Shown here piece by piece: positions 46,580 through 58,192 of a DNA stretch of 64,000 bases. The stretch spans positions 32,003,501-32,067,500 of the forward strand of contig CP141130.1 in NCBI GenBank assembly GCA_035236585.1, read 5' to 3'. The stretch comes from Warburgia ugandensis. Its lineage: Eukaryota; Streptophyta; Magnoliopsida; Canellales; Canellaceae. The position numbers and the translations under genes are program-made. Below the pieces are notes generated by a model. The model did no database searches. It was not told where the DNA came from and saw nothing but the letters and a program-made list of their open reading frames with translations. Numbering within the stretch: the stretch's first letter is position 1; every line of letters starts with the position of its first letter.

Positions 46580-48084
46580 AATTGCCTCTGTCACCAATGT
46601 GTAATGCACTACGATCAACTATCTTCACCATTCAAGTGTCAACACATCAACAATTCTATCTGCAACCTCTCATTCATGATGGGTTTGAGGCAATTATCTT
46701 TAACATTGTAAACATGCTTAATACCATTAAACAATCAAATTCCTTTGTTCTACACTGGCAAACTTTTGTCATATCACTAACTGCTCATATGAGAAAATAC
46801 TGATCATTATAGGCCTTCTTAAAAGCCTTTTAGATAAAACTCTCGACAATAGAGTAACACATTCTCTCAAACGACAATCATTCGACTTCTCATAATTTCA
46901 TTTTCAATGTCCTCGCCTTCATCATTTCATTTCCTTTCACCAATGAATTTATTATTATTATTTTTTTATGGTCATATCAATCAAAATCATTTACAATTGT
47001 CAATCTCATACCTAATGTAATTGATCTTTCATAATAACTTTCTTAGCCATAGACGATCACATCATCATTTCTATCCGCATTGGATGTAAATTATTTATAA
47101 TCAATTTCATCTTACCTCATTCCCTTCATATGATAGACAACTCTGATTTGGAATCAAGTAACCAATCTTGTCATTCACTCATATATATAGTATGATATTT
47201 AATTTAACCTTTTCTGGCATCTCATTCCCTAATTAGGAGATCGTTTGATATCATTTCATACACATTGCTTGATTTCCATCATTACTACTAACCATTTGAG
47301 GAAAATAGTTATTATTTTCCTCAAAGTGATATGCGTCTGCAATCATAGTAAAATCTTCAGAATAATTCATAAATATTGACTTTGCATTGATGACTGGTTA
47401 TCAAAATTTCTATATGCATAAGAACTCATTGAGTTTCAGTTCACAGTTCATATTCATCCATAGAACACTAGGATCTTACCTCATCAATTTTTCATTAGTT
47501 TTCACTATATTACAGTTTATTCGTCAAATAAATACACTTCAAGTTTAAATTTATACAATACTCTTGTGCACTTTCTCTAGTTCTTATTAGTTGTAATAAT
47601 TTCTTATCCTTTTCTATTATCATCTCATGATTTTTGCATAATAGTTGTTATATCTCTTCTCATGTTCATACATACTGCCCAAATTTGGACTTGCACTCTC
47701 ATAGGATAGTCCATGTGAATAGACCTTTCATCATATAATAAAGTTCACACATGCAATTATCAATTATACACTCCATTTAGATTATATACTATAAGAATCA
47801 CACACTTTCCCTGAAAGTGCACTTCCTCATAATCATACAAGGATTCAAAGTGTCATCTTTACTATACAAAGTCTGCCAATTCTCATGACATCAACTATTT
47901 TGCAATCATCATATCTCTGTAATTCACACTTAGGAATTACTTCGCTCAATGGACTGTATATGTAATATTAGGCCCTGTACCACTCGGCCACTAAGTCTAT
48001 GTCATGGTCCCCTTGCCTTGATGACTTGGTAGGGGTAGCAACTGGTGGAGCGAGGGTGGACCTAGTCTTGTTTTGGGGAACCAT
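46580..48084 (-). pseudogene. Gag remnant (element C)
   Basis: A minus-strand ATG at 48084 opens MVPQNKTRSTLAPPVATPTK and SSRQ. This resembles the gag start of element D (MAHRRKTRSTPIALHATSTE followed by SSRQ). Beyond it the frame is broken, and only position and length (about 1.5 kb up to the protease) support gag. The zinc knuckle could not be read. Confidence 0.55.
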
Positions 48085-48202
48085 CTATTCAAAGTTTCAA
48101 TATCGCATTGTATAAGTATTCCTGCTATCTCAATCTCATCTTGAACTCATGGGCTATCAATCTAATTGGACCCTTAAAGTGGTGATGATGGAATAAACCC
48201 TG

Positions 48203-48214
48203 GCTCTGATATCA
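48203..48214 (-). other. Primer binding site of element C (tRNA-iMet type, degenerate)
   Basis: The minus strand reads TGATATCAGAGC, one substitution from TGGTATCAGAGC. It lies a few bases inside the LTR end at 48218. Confidence 0.8.
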
Positions 48215-48739
48215 AACTGTGACACCTCGGGTTTTCTAAACCTTTTTTCCAAATTCATAAATAGTAATAATAATAGGTTTTATAAACTAACAAGATCCCT
48301 GAGAGTGAAACTTACAATTAACATAAATAACATAGTGTTCAAAAGAAATCCTCGAGGGTCATCCCATATCCAAAACTACGATAATAACAAAAGTCAAATC
48401 GTCGATACACTGAGCATGCTCAAAGTAAAACCACGACAAATCATACACAGTCGTGAAAAGATAATAATAATAATAATATGTATAAATCCCCCAAGGGTCC
48501 ATCCATGATCACCACATCATACACATATCGTTAATTAAAGGTACATTATACAAGTAGTGTGGGTCCAATCTATCCAAAATGGCAACATCCATGTACAACC
48601 CAACATATCTAAACACAAGTCCAAGAGACGTACACTATATCAGCCTTTGATGTACAAAAAGGTAGATGATCCTCGAGGTCCTCACTCAATCAATGCTACT
48701 CCACCTGTTTACTCTTAGCTCTATCACGCTCCAAATATG

Positions 48740-48765
48740 AGGCATTGCAAAACAAAGCAATGCCT
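48740..48765 (-). other. Conserved LTR stem-loop (element C, 5' LTR copy)
   Basis: AGGCATTGC (48740-48748) pairs with GCAATGCCT (48757-48765). It has no change from the 3' LTR copy in the stem, although flanking bases differ (AAATATG versus AAATCTG). Confidence 0.82.
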
Positions 48766-51043
48766 TAGCAAGCTATGCTTGTGTAGGTGATTCACATTCG
48801 ATGAAAAAGGTAATAAAATCATATGGCGTAAAGTACCAAGATCATGGTAAATCTCATAAGATGAATATATACAAAGCCCACAAAACATCTGACATCCATG
48901 ATGAATAATACAGGAGAATCATGGTCTAAACAAATCAGTATCAATCCTAAGCATGATGGCATACAGAGCATAAGAAAAATATGTGGATATACATCCATTG
49001 AAACAATGAAAACTTGTGTCCATAGAATAATACAATGCATGTCAAAATAATCAAAACATCATGCACAATCAAGCCTTATGAGTGTTTCAAGTATACTCAT
49101 GGAAACATAGGCCTAACTCTCAATACTTTTCACTTTCACCCTTTCACACATGACGGGGCACTCAGGTACTCATGGAAAGACACGTTCCAATCCCACTTTC
49201 ACCCTTTCACCCACACAGGGCATTAGGCACTCAAGCACTCACGAGGGGGGGGGGGGGGTGCATCCCATCACAACCTCAATTATTCCAATTGACAAAGAAT
49301 AGAAACTCCAATGAGTAACCATCTCCATAAGATCCAATCTAGGACAATGGTGGTGCAATATCAGTCATATAGTTAAATATAGGGCTAAATCATGTAAATT
49401 AAGATATTGTAATATCAACCATGTATGATAAAGGAATTTGCATGAAAACATGATAATGCATAAAAATCATGCTTCGAAGTTGCCAAATAATTTGTCATAA
49501 TCTATGAAATCATAGAAAACTCTTGTGTAAAATAACCTTAGTAGGTACTATCAAAGCCCATGATAAAGCACAATCCATCACTTGTAAACAATGATTATTC
49601 GTGAAATCAAATATCATGCTATCAACAAGAAGTAGGGAACACCTTTATGTAAACATGGTAAGAAGCAAAACACATGTCTTAAGAACTTTAGACAATAGGT
49701 CATGATCAAGGAAATCATGGAGAAATTTTGAATGAAATCACCTACCTTGATAAGCGCGGTACTCTAATCAGGAATGTAAACGATATCACGTCATGCACCC
49801 TGATGTACCTTTCACATCATAAGTCATCGATCACTTGGTGTTCTCACATCTTAAATAAATAGGTCCAAGTGATAACTTTCCTGATCTAGTAGTTAATCTT
49901 AGATTAACAGCCCATATAATCTAATTAACCATCCATTAGGGCAATCCTGAGCTAGATGTTGGTCTTTCTAACATCTAGACCGTCATCTGTCATCTTTGAT
50001 TGTCAATCCTACTCATTTTCATCATGATCCATTTAATTTCTATGCTTGTTTAGTGATTCACATGTATCTTTATGATTATGAGCGTCGATTTGACAATCAG
50101 ATCGCTCTCTGATCAGGCCATCCTAAGGCACCTGGTCAGATCGATGGTCAAGATCACTTTTCATGGAAATTCAATAAGATCTATTCATCTAATCCCTTAG
50201 ATCATCTCATATTTGATGTATACAATCAAGGTCTAAGGCGTAATCATCCATTGATCGGCCTGATCTAGGTTATCTAATGGTATTTAGTGGTTTAACCATT
50301 TAAAAGGTGTTCAAATCTAGGTCCACGCCATTAAGACGATGGCAACGACTCTTTCATATCGCAATTTGGACCTCTATAGCTCCAAAAATCACATTTTTTG
50401 TGAATGAATGGATTAGAAAGTCCAAAATAAAAAAATGGATTTTAAATTACGCCACACATGCCACTTGAGCGTGTGCAACTGTGCTTCTCGCATGTTGTGC
50501 CCTCATGTTGTGAACGCCGACTCTCAACGTCGCCCACGTGCGCGCACCGCCCGAGTTGCTGCCCGCTGGGTCGCTGTCGCTGGAGACGATGGCTAAACTC
50601 TGTTCACTGCCAGTGACCCCCAAGTGCCAAATTCTAGCTATTTTTGCATTGTTTCACTCCATTTTTTGTGTATACTCCATTTTTAATTTTCCTATCAACA
50701 AAAAAATTTCCTTATCTCACATTTTTACCTAGATAAACGGTCCAGATTGTCATCTAACACCATTTCATCCACTTATTTCAAAAAGGATAATAACGCCTAA
50801 AATGTACCAGAAAATGGCAAATCCATGCTATTTTTCAGCGTTAAAAGAAAGACTAACCAGGAAAAAAAATGCCAAAAAGGAGAGGGGTAAAGAGGGGATG
50901 GTGCCTACCTTGGCCCAGCTAATCGAAGGGGGAGAGAAGTTCGTCACTACGTGCGCTAAGGGTAAGTTGCGTTGTTTCCTGGTTGTTGTGGTCACTGGTG
51001 ATACGCAAAATAGAGGGAGAATTGCGAGAAATGAGATAGGTAG

Positions 51044-51064
51044 GGAGGCACATTTAAAGCCTCC
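51044..51064 (-). promoter_or_regulatory. Possible promoter element of element C LTR
   Basis: On the minus strand GGAGGC, TTTAAATGT, GCCTCC. The AT core, lying about 320 bp inside the LTR start and upstream of the CpG-rich part, could be a weak TATA-type box framed by a 6 bp inverted repeat. The 3' LTR has the same site at 43855-43875. Confidence 0.35.
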
Positions 51065-51378
51065 CATAATGGCTATCACTTCATAGATTCCCGCGCCTAG
51101 TCCGTGGGCCCCACATGAATTTACAGTTTTACCCCTTCTACAAATTTAATTAAATATAAAAATTAAAATAATTAGCCATTTTTCTTTCGGTCTCTGATTT
51201 TAGCATTCTTAGTGGCATTGGATTCCATTTCTTGAGCACATAACAATTATTAATGTTTCAACTCAAGATCTATCTCCAAATTTTCTAATTTTCCAATTTC
51301 CTAATTTCTAATTTTTTCAATTCCCCATAATTCTACAAAATTAAATATTTGTAGAATTTAAAAATGGTAGATATTACA

Positions 51379-51383
51379 TGAAC
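51379..51383. other. Target site duplication of element C, right copy (TGAAC)
   Basis: Identical to 40690-40694. Together they delimit element C exactly at 40695-51378 (10,684 bp). Confidence 0.92.
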
Positions 51384-51909
51384 GAAATTGATAAATTAGA
51401 ACCTCTGATTGTTTGATCATGATCTTAAACTTAGATCAGAATATGTAATTATCAGACCAAGACTTTGAGCACTAGGTCAAACCATTCTAAATTATTGAAT
51501 TACTAATTTAGAGAATGAATGGAAGATTTGAGACTGATTTGATTCTATTGGTCGTATGTATTATATGATTAACAAATGTAAAACACTACATTAACAACTC
51601 AGGTCTATGATATCAGTACGTTGATGAAAGTTAATGATAATCCATTGATAGATGATTCAAAAATTTTCATTTAGATGATGAATCATGTAAGTTTTTTATT
51701 ATTATCAATAATGTATTTAAAAATCTAATGGTTTGAGGATATAGACCATTAGATCATGATTACATATAACATCTAAGTATACATATATGTACAAAATGTA
51801 ACCTTTACACTTTATACAGCTTCAGGTGCAGTTTGATCAAATTGGAATTAAGTCCACTGCCAAAGCTAAAGGGAAGATATTATGGGAATTCCCCAAAGAG
51901 GTAGGTAGG
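51384..51909. other. Unassigned stretch between elements C and E
   Basis: AT-rich sequence that was contiguous with 39639-40689 before element C inserted. At its end a 75-base open segment (51826-51900) is bounded by a CAG acceptor-like and a GTAGGT donor-like sequence. See findings; no homology recognised. Confidence 0.3.
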
Positions 51910-54166
51910 TGTTGATGTGTTTTACTAAAAGTGCACGGGCTATTGTAGTATAGCTAATGCAAATACGGGTCGATCCCACGGGGACTTGTCTCAAAAAGTG
52001 GAGTTTAAATAACATTTAATTGTCAAAAATTAAAAATAAATTATTGAAATTATTAAAATTAGAATCAGAGTTCAATCTATTCAATTGTACAAAATTATAG
52101 AATTTCCAGTTCAAAAAGAAAGAAAATAAACCAAATAACATGAAAAATCTACTTCCCTAGCTTAATCACTACTAATTTCTTCAAATCTGGTCTTCTTGGA
52201 GCTAATTGACTTTCATAAACGTCTTCATCATGTCCTTGATTAGAGATCTGCTAGTTGGATTTGTCAGATTCCTCAAAATTATAAAAATATGGAATAAATG
52301 GTGATTTTGGGATTTGGATGGTCTAGATCACTATATGGATTTCAGATTAAAGATTAGAATGTTAATTAAGTTCAGAAATGTCATAAGAATGAAATTTTAA
52401 AGTTAATTGAAAATCAGATAAGAAACAAAGGATAAATTGAAGGTTTTTGGTTGATTAAGGCTAACTTGTTGATTGGGTTAAGCCTTAATTGATCTGATTG
52501 GATTGGAGAGGTCCTGGATAAGCAGAAGGAAGATGATTCAGGGTAGAAAAGAAGATGGGGAAGAAGGGGAGACGAGGAGGATGAAGAAAAGGAAGAAAAC
52601 CCACATCGTGTTTTCTCCTTTGATCTCACAAGTGACGCAAGGAAGGGGGAAGATGGAGTTGTGATGGCTACCAGTGCTGTTAAGTAATGGGAATTTTTGA
52701 AGTGGTATGGTGATGGTGTTTAGGCGCTACCAGTGAAATTAGAGAGAGAAGTGAGACAAAGGGGAGCAGGGCTCGGGTCTGAGCTGAGCAGAGTGACACT
52801 GGTGGAAGAGAGGAGGAGCAGAGTGTTGGTTTCCGGCTCAGTTGGAAGATAGAGGAGGTGGGAGGTCTGGGCAACGGTGAGTAGTGCTAGAGAAGAAGCT
52901 GCCTGGGCAATGTTGAGGGGGAGATCGATGGGGGAACTAGGCAGTTGGGAAGCTTGACCTGTGGAAGGTGACTATTTAGTGGAGGAAGAGATAGAGCTGA
53001 GAGAAAGGGAATGAGCAAGAGAGAGAGAAGTTGGGTAAGAGAGAGATTGGTGCTGGACTATCCATGGGAGAAGGTGGGAGGTGGACGAAGATCGGGTTGA
53101 TGATGGGTGCGGTGCTATAGAAAGAGAAGAGGGGAAGAGATAATATTGTTGGTGAAAAGAGGAATAAAAGAGAAAGGTGCTTGTCGGCTGGTGTGGAGAA
53201 GAAAGAGGGTTGTGGGAAGTAAAATAGTGGTGACAGAGAGTTTGAGAGAGAGAGAGGGGAAAAGAGAACAGTGGTGGTTGGCGTCGGGTGCAATGTGTTC
53301 TTATTGCATGATGGTCACTGGGTAAAATGAGAGAGATTAGTGGGGGGGGGGGGGGTGGTTTGTAAGCTAGGTACAGATGACGAAGAGGGCAGAGAAAGTG
53401 AGTGGGAAAGAGGGGACTCTGGGAATGAGAGAGAGAGAGGTGGTGGGTTGTGCAGTGAAGCAGAGACGAAGGAAGTGGGGAGGGGGGGGGTTTGTAAGCT
53501 AGGTACAGATGACGAAGAGGGCAGAGAAAGTGAGTGGGAAAGAGGGGACTCTGGGAATGAGAGAGAGAGAGAGGTGGCGGGTTGTGCAGTGAAGCAGGAG
53601 ACGAAGGAAGTGGGGAGGTGGGGGGGGCGGAGGAGAAAGGGGAAAGGGGGATGAGGCACAGTTTCCTACTTCCAGCTGTGGGTCAGCTAAGGGGAAAAGG
53701 TTGGGAGAGATAGTGGTGGTGTTGCCTTCCTCTTTTGAAAACCCACCAAGCTCAAAATTTGGTTCCTCCATCTACTTGCTTTCTTTTCTCCATGATTTAG
53801 CTATCTCCACCTTTGGAAACTCATGAAACTTTGCATGTTTCCATTCCTCTTCAACATCTACTTCCTTAATCAATTGCCCATGTGCCTTTTGTTCCTTGAT
53901 GATGATCTAGTCCAATGAATTGATCCAAGCCATTCAATGTTCAATTTAGTTTATCTGCACCATACAAAATGCAATTAAATTAATCTCAATCATACTTTAA
54001 TCCACAGATTAGCTCTTAATGATCATTTAACCGTTGTTTTGACAAATTAATGATTTGATGATCAATTATAGATAAATTCAAAATCAAGCTAAAAACTACA
54101 AATTTGATCGGTTGGATGATCTAATTGAATGCTAAATTAGGTGTATTTTGACTAAAATTGAACACA
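51910..54166 (-). mobile_element. Element E, 3' LTR (about 2.26 kb)
   Basis: On the minus strand it begins TGTGTTCAATTTTAG at 54166 and ends CACATCAACA at 51910. A purine tract TTGGGGGGTGAG lies just before the start (about 54169-54182). Near its 3' end is GGGTCGATCCCACGGGGA (51968-51985), a sequence often found in plant gypsy LTRs or leaders. Its right 870 bp match element E's other LTR (57443-58178) in direct orientation. The region 52500-53700 is G-rich on the plus strand with a recent tandem duplication. The exact ends are inferred by comparing the copies. Confidence 0.68.
53359..53624. repeat. Tandem duplication, 132 bp unit, in element E LTR
   Basis: Copies start at 53359 and 53491, both TTTGTAAGCTAGGTACAGAT. 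They are nearly identical, differing by one or two substitutions and small indels in GA and G runs, so the duplication is young. The matching part of the other LTR (57480-57640) has a single, diverged copy. Confidence 0.93.
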
Positions 54167-56036
54167 TAGCTCACCCCCCAACTAGCATTTTGCTAGTCCT
54201 GACTAAAACATACGAAAAATCAAATTTCAAAATTTATTATCAAGTCAACTCCTCTTTTTTTTCTCAGAGAATTATCTTCAATAAATCATCAACTTTAGCA
54301 TACTAATAAAAATGACTGAAGAATTCAAAACCGTACCTATACGCTAAAAACATTTCACTTAAGCTCAGATCTTAGAGTGAGTGTGTGAGTTTATAGTCTA
54401 CATATAGAATAATCTTTATCTCTAAGTAGACTTCTAACTTTTGAACTCCATCTATAATATGTTTTGATCTCAATCCTCATTAATGACATACACTCAGAAA
54501 TAAAACTATCAAATTAAATGTTCAAATCATATCTCTCTTTTAATTATGTGAGAAGAGTTAATAAAAGCAAATATATCTCACATATACTCATAAAGAACGG
54601 GAGTTACTAAGGAAATTAATTGTTGATCCCTTTAGAATAGATGCCATTACCTTTGAATATTTAAAAATACCATTCTTTAAATCTTATCCATTCATTTCCT
54701 CCTCAAGATTATATTTCTCCTAGAATCAATAGGTCTTTGACTGGGATGAAATGTAGGCTTAGGACAGGGTACCAAAGAAAGGGTATTAGGGTATTCAAAG
54801 TTTCTTGAAAAATAAGTAGATGACTTCTACTAAAGTTGACAATTCTTTCTTACTTTGCTTGTACTAAAGTGAATATGTCATTTTTTCATTTTTCTTTACA
54901 TTCTTCAAACTCTTTTCTTTGTATTTCAGTACTTTTGAATTTCTTTGAAGAATATTTCTTTTCCTGATTATTCACTTTTTTGCTTTCATTGCACTAAAAA
55001 GGTTTTTCTTCATTCATCTCTAACTTATTTTTCAAAGAAAATAGCTAATGTATAATTTATACTAGGTTAATATGGGTGAAAGTAATTTGGGTGAGAAAAG
55101 AAAATACTTATATAAAAGGCTCAAGTTAGCTAACTAGTGGTAAACAGACTTTAGGGTAGGCTTTATGTCTCTAGGTTAACAATAAGGATGACCTAAATCA
55201 TTTTTTAGGTTTCATATAATCTATCAGATTCAATGAACTTTCAGAAATTTAAAGGTAATATTCTAATAATTCAGGAAATTGGCCAAAATTGAGAGTTGAT
55301 GGGATCAATTTTCTTTAAGCACTCTGAAGAAAATTAGGAACATTTATAACCTCTCAAAAAGAATGAATGGCTCTAAAGCTCACTTAAATTATAGGTCTCC
55401 ATTGAATTTCTTCATAATCTCTAAGTTATAGCCACTTATCTATCTAGACTATCTATATGCAACTGCAGGTACAAACGTGATTTGAGATAGCTTTCATGGA
55501 ATACTTTAGAAAATGAGTAAAATAATAAATTAATCATGTTCAATTCCATTAATAAGCTAAAGTTATCTCAATTATACTTCAGAAAATCCAATCTCATCAT
55601 AGTATAGGAATTGAGCTAAAAAAATTTCAAAACTTTTCTGTCTGTTTTTTTTTTTAAATCAAGGAAATTACTTAAAAGCCTAGAAAAAACTAGAATTTGC
55701 TAGAATTTTATACCCCCAACTTGAAAGAAACATTATCCTCAATGTTTAAAATGTAGGATGATGATACTGTATTGAGAACTGCAAAAAAAAAAAAATTGAG
55801 AGATGTAGAAAAAAATTTTTGAGAAAGAAAAGAAAGAAAAAACTAAAGTACATACCTTTTACAAATGGAAATTTTCAAAGGAAAATTACTGCTGAGTTCG
55901 AAACTTCCTTGGGTCCCATATGAAATGAGCTAGATAGGCCTTTGAAAAGGAATGGTGAATGAATTTATCTTGCAATTTAAAACTTTTCATTTTATCATAT
56001 GGCAAGATAAATTTATCTTCAGGCTGCTTCTCATAA

Positions 56037-57337
56037 CTAAAGACAATTGTTGGAGCTTGGAAATGGAGCAAGGATGTCATATTGCTCAGTGTGTGTGACA
56101 TTTTCTTGATCAACAAATTTATCTCTTTTTCTATCAGGTTTCGATATTATCTCAACCTTTTGAGGACACGATTTCTCAATTACGTTACCCCATAACTGCC
56201 TTTGTTTGTTCCATGTCTGTAACTGAAGAATTAATCTCACCTACCACATCCATATCATCAGGGTTTTCATTTGGTGGAATAGGATATTGCCCTTGATCAA
56301 TGGTCTGTAGCATTTGAGACATCGTGTTCTTCACTTTAGTCATGGAATCTATTTTCTCTTTTAATTGGGGTTTAATTTTAGCAATTTTCTTCTCCTGGTA
56401 TTGCATGACTTGATGAAAATTATCCTCCACTATCCTCTTATGTGGAGGAAGTAAGGTTCAAGAATAAGTGGTCCTTGTTTTTGGTGATAAGGTTGTTATT
56501 GGGCCTTTTGTGAGACATTAGGATTATATTTATTTCTGACAGGAGAATGATTACTTTAGTTGGAATTATGTCTGTGAAGATAGGGAAGATGTCTACTTGT
56601 AACAACGTGTCTATTCATGGAGTGTATCCTGAAATGCGGGAGCGATGGGACATTCCTGAATAAGGTGTGTATTACTTTCACAAATATCACACACCTGTTT
56701 GAATTTCATAGACGGACATTTTTCCATTTCGATGCCTCAACTGTTCTATCTATGGATACTATTTTCATATCATCTTTTTCAGTAGTAGCATGTATTTCTC
56801 CCTTAACAGATGTGGTGGTGGACCTAGGCTTGTTTGGGTAAACTACTTTTTTTTTAATTAGCCCAAGTTTGTGCACTTTCTGCCAGTCATTCCAAATACT
56901 CTTGTGCCTCTTCAGGTTCTTTGTTTAAGAAATTACCATCACACATCATTTCAACAAATTGGTGTATATCAAATGTAAGTCCTTCATAAAAGAAGCTAAT
57001 GATACGCCAAAGTTTCGTTATCCATCTAGGTAAAATTCATTATATTTTGATGGAGAGCATTTGTCTTATGTATAGGAAAAAACATATTCAAGAACTTCCT
57101 AGTCATTTCTTCCCATGTTCGTATAGAACCTGGTGGCAGTGAATGAAACTGCATCTTAGCTTTTTCGTTTAAAGAAAAAGAAAATAGTTTGAGTCTTACT
57201 AAATCTAATTCGATGTTTTTGGTATGTTGGGTCATGCACACTTCATTGAATTCTTTTAAATGCATGTAAGGACTCTCACTATCCAACCCATAAAATTTAG
57301 GAAGTAATTGAATTACTTCGACCTTTAATTCAATCAT
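56037..57337 (-). pseudogene. Gypsy gag (retrotransposon gag domain plus CCHC zinc knuckle), element E
   Basis: A minus-strand ATG at 57337 opens a 103-codon frame reading VIQLLPKFYGLDSESPYMHL, LKEFNEVC, RLKLFSFSLNEKAK and LPPGSIRTWEEMTRKFL. This is the plant retrotransposon gag domain (FHGLxxEDPxxHLxxF...LRLFPFSLxDKAKxW...SIxTWxxMxxxFLxKFFP). After a stop and a frame shift, ISFFYEGLTFDIHQFVEMMC and NKEPEEAQEYLE follow (56875-57010). A zinc knuckle CDICESNTHLIQEC comes next (56650-56691). A last frame, 56430-56185, ends PPNENPDDMDVVGEINSSV, comparable to the gag tail of Athila/Tat elements. Gag would form the cytoplasmic virus-like particle; this copy is broken. Confidence 0.85.
56650..56691 (-). 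other. CCHC zinc knuckle in gag of element E
   Basis: The translated segment is CDICESNTHLIQEC, an exact CX2CX4HX4C pattern that binds one zinc ion and contacts RNA. All four ligands are intact even though frames around it are broken. Confidence 0.9.
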
Positions 57338-57442
57338 ACCAGCATTTGGAGGTAAAAGTATACACGAAACTGTGTTGGTATAATTAGGCTATAAATTGTC
57401 TCTTTGTGTCTTCCCATGAGGATTTTGGTTATGCCAATTATT

Positions 57443-58178
57443 TTGATGTGTTTTATGTTGGTCATCGGATAAAAGGAGAGAGATAGGTGGGGGTAAGCTG
57501 GGCAGATATGATGAAGAGGACAGAGAAAGTGAGTGAAAAAGTGGGGAATCTAGGAACGAGAGGTGCAATGGGTTGTGCAGTGATGTAGGAGGCCATGAAA
57601 GTGCAGGGGAGGGGGGTGGGAGAAGGGGCAGGGGTGAGGGTGGGGGTGGGGAGAGGAGAAAGGGGGTGAGGCAAGGTTTCTTGCTTCCAGCTAAGGGTTA
57701 ACTAAGGGGGAAAAGTTGAGAGGGAGGGTGGTGGTGTTGCCTTCCTCTTTTTAAAACCCACCACCTTTTAAATTTGGTTCCTCCCTCTACTTGCCTTCTT
57801 TCCTCTATGATTTAGCAATCTCCACCTTTGGAAACTCACCAAACTTGGAGTATTTCCATCCTCCTCAACATTTACTTCCTTAATCAATTGACCATGTGCC
57901 TTTTGTTCCTTGATGATGATCTAGTCCACTGATTTGATCCAAGCCATTCAATGTTCAATTTAGTTGATCTGCACCATACAAAATGCAATTAGATTCATCT
58001 CAATCATACTTTAATCACAGATTAGCTCTTAATAGTCATCTGACTGTTGATTTTGACAAATTAATGATTTGATGATCAATTAGAGCTATATTTAAAATCA
58101 AGCTAAAAATAACAAATTTGATCTGTTAGATGATCTAATTGAATGCTAAATTAGGTATTTTGACCAAAATTGAACACT
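57443..58178 (-). mobile_element. Element E, 5' LTR, internally deleted (about 0.74 kb)
   Basis: It shares with the 3' LTR its start (AGTGTTCAATTTTGG, minus, near 58178), the middle (57460-58170 versus 53310-54160) and the last bases TTGATGTGTTTTA (57443 versus 51912). It lacks about 1.4 kb (51925-53310 of the partner); the deletion joins similar words (ATGTTGGTCA versus ATGATGGTCA). It has one unit where the partner has the 132 bp duplication. Confidence 0.68.
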
Positions 58179-58192
58179 TAATAGTAGTTTTT

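Larger units (their letters stand above)
44164..48217 (-). mobile_element. Element C internal region, decayed gag-PR-RT without integrase
   Basis: This is about 4.05 kb between the LTRs, read on the minus strand from the primer site (48203-48214) to the purine tract AAGGTGGGTAGGA (44164-44176). In order it contains a gag start at 48084, a protease remnant (46190-45939), the PR-RT linker (45842-45930), RT (about 45520-44960) and the first RNase H residues (to about 44830). Then come short non-coding repeats with the word GGCAATCACATGCCAATCA (44400-44640) and a GCCGATGAGGG motif (44660-44720), and the purine tract. Integrase and most of RNase H are absent. Element A has the same plan. Confidence 0.87.
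48218..51378 (-). mobile_element. Element C, 5' LTR (3.16 kb)
   Basis: Plus-strand ends are TGTGACACCTCGGG and GGTAGATATTACA. It matches 40695-44163. It holds the stem-loop at 48740-48765, two tandem units at 49137-49260, a run of about 14 G at 49245-49258, a CpG-rich segment at 50450-50600, a hairpin GGAGGC/GCCTCC around TTTAAA at 51044-51064, and the shared block at 51190-51250. The primer site follows on its 3' side. Confidence 0.93.
54167..57442 (-). mobile_element. Element E internal region, gag only
   Basis: This is about 3.3 kb between direct LTR copies. On the minus strand a gag gene remnant occupies 57337 to about 56040. The rest (54170-55900) is AT-rich with no pol trace on either strand. 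A purine tract (GGGGGGTGAG) precedes the 3' LTR. The primer site is uncertain: TTGGCATAACC near 57430 on the minus strand recalls the TGGCGCCGTT site used by Athila/Tat elements, but weakly. Such gag-only elements depend on enzymes from related copies. Confidence 0.68.

Noticed and set aside
53315-53771. Frames of 90-114 codons rich in proline and serine in the E LTR
   Set aside because: They arise from G- and GA-rich tandem copies and are present on both strands. No domain resemblance.
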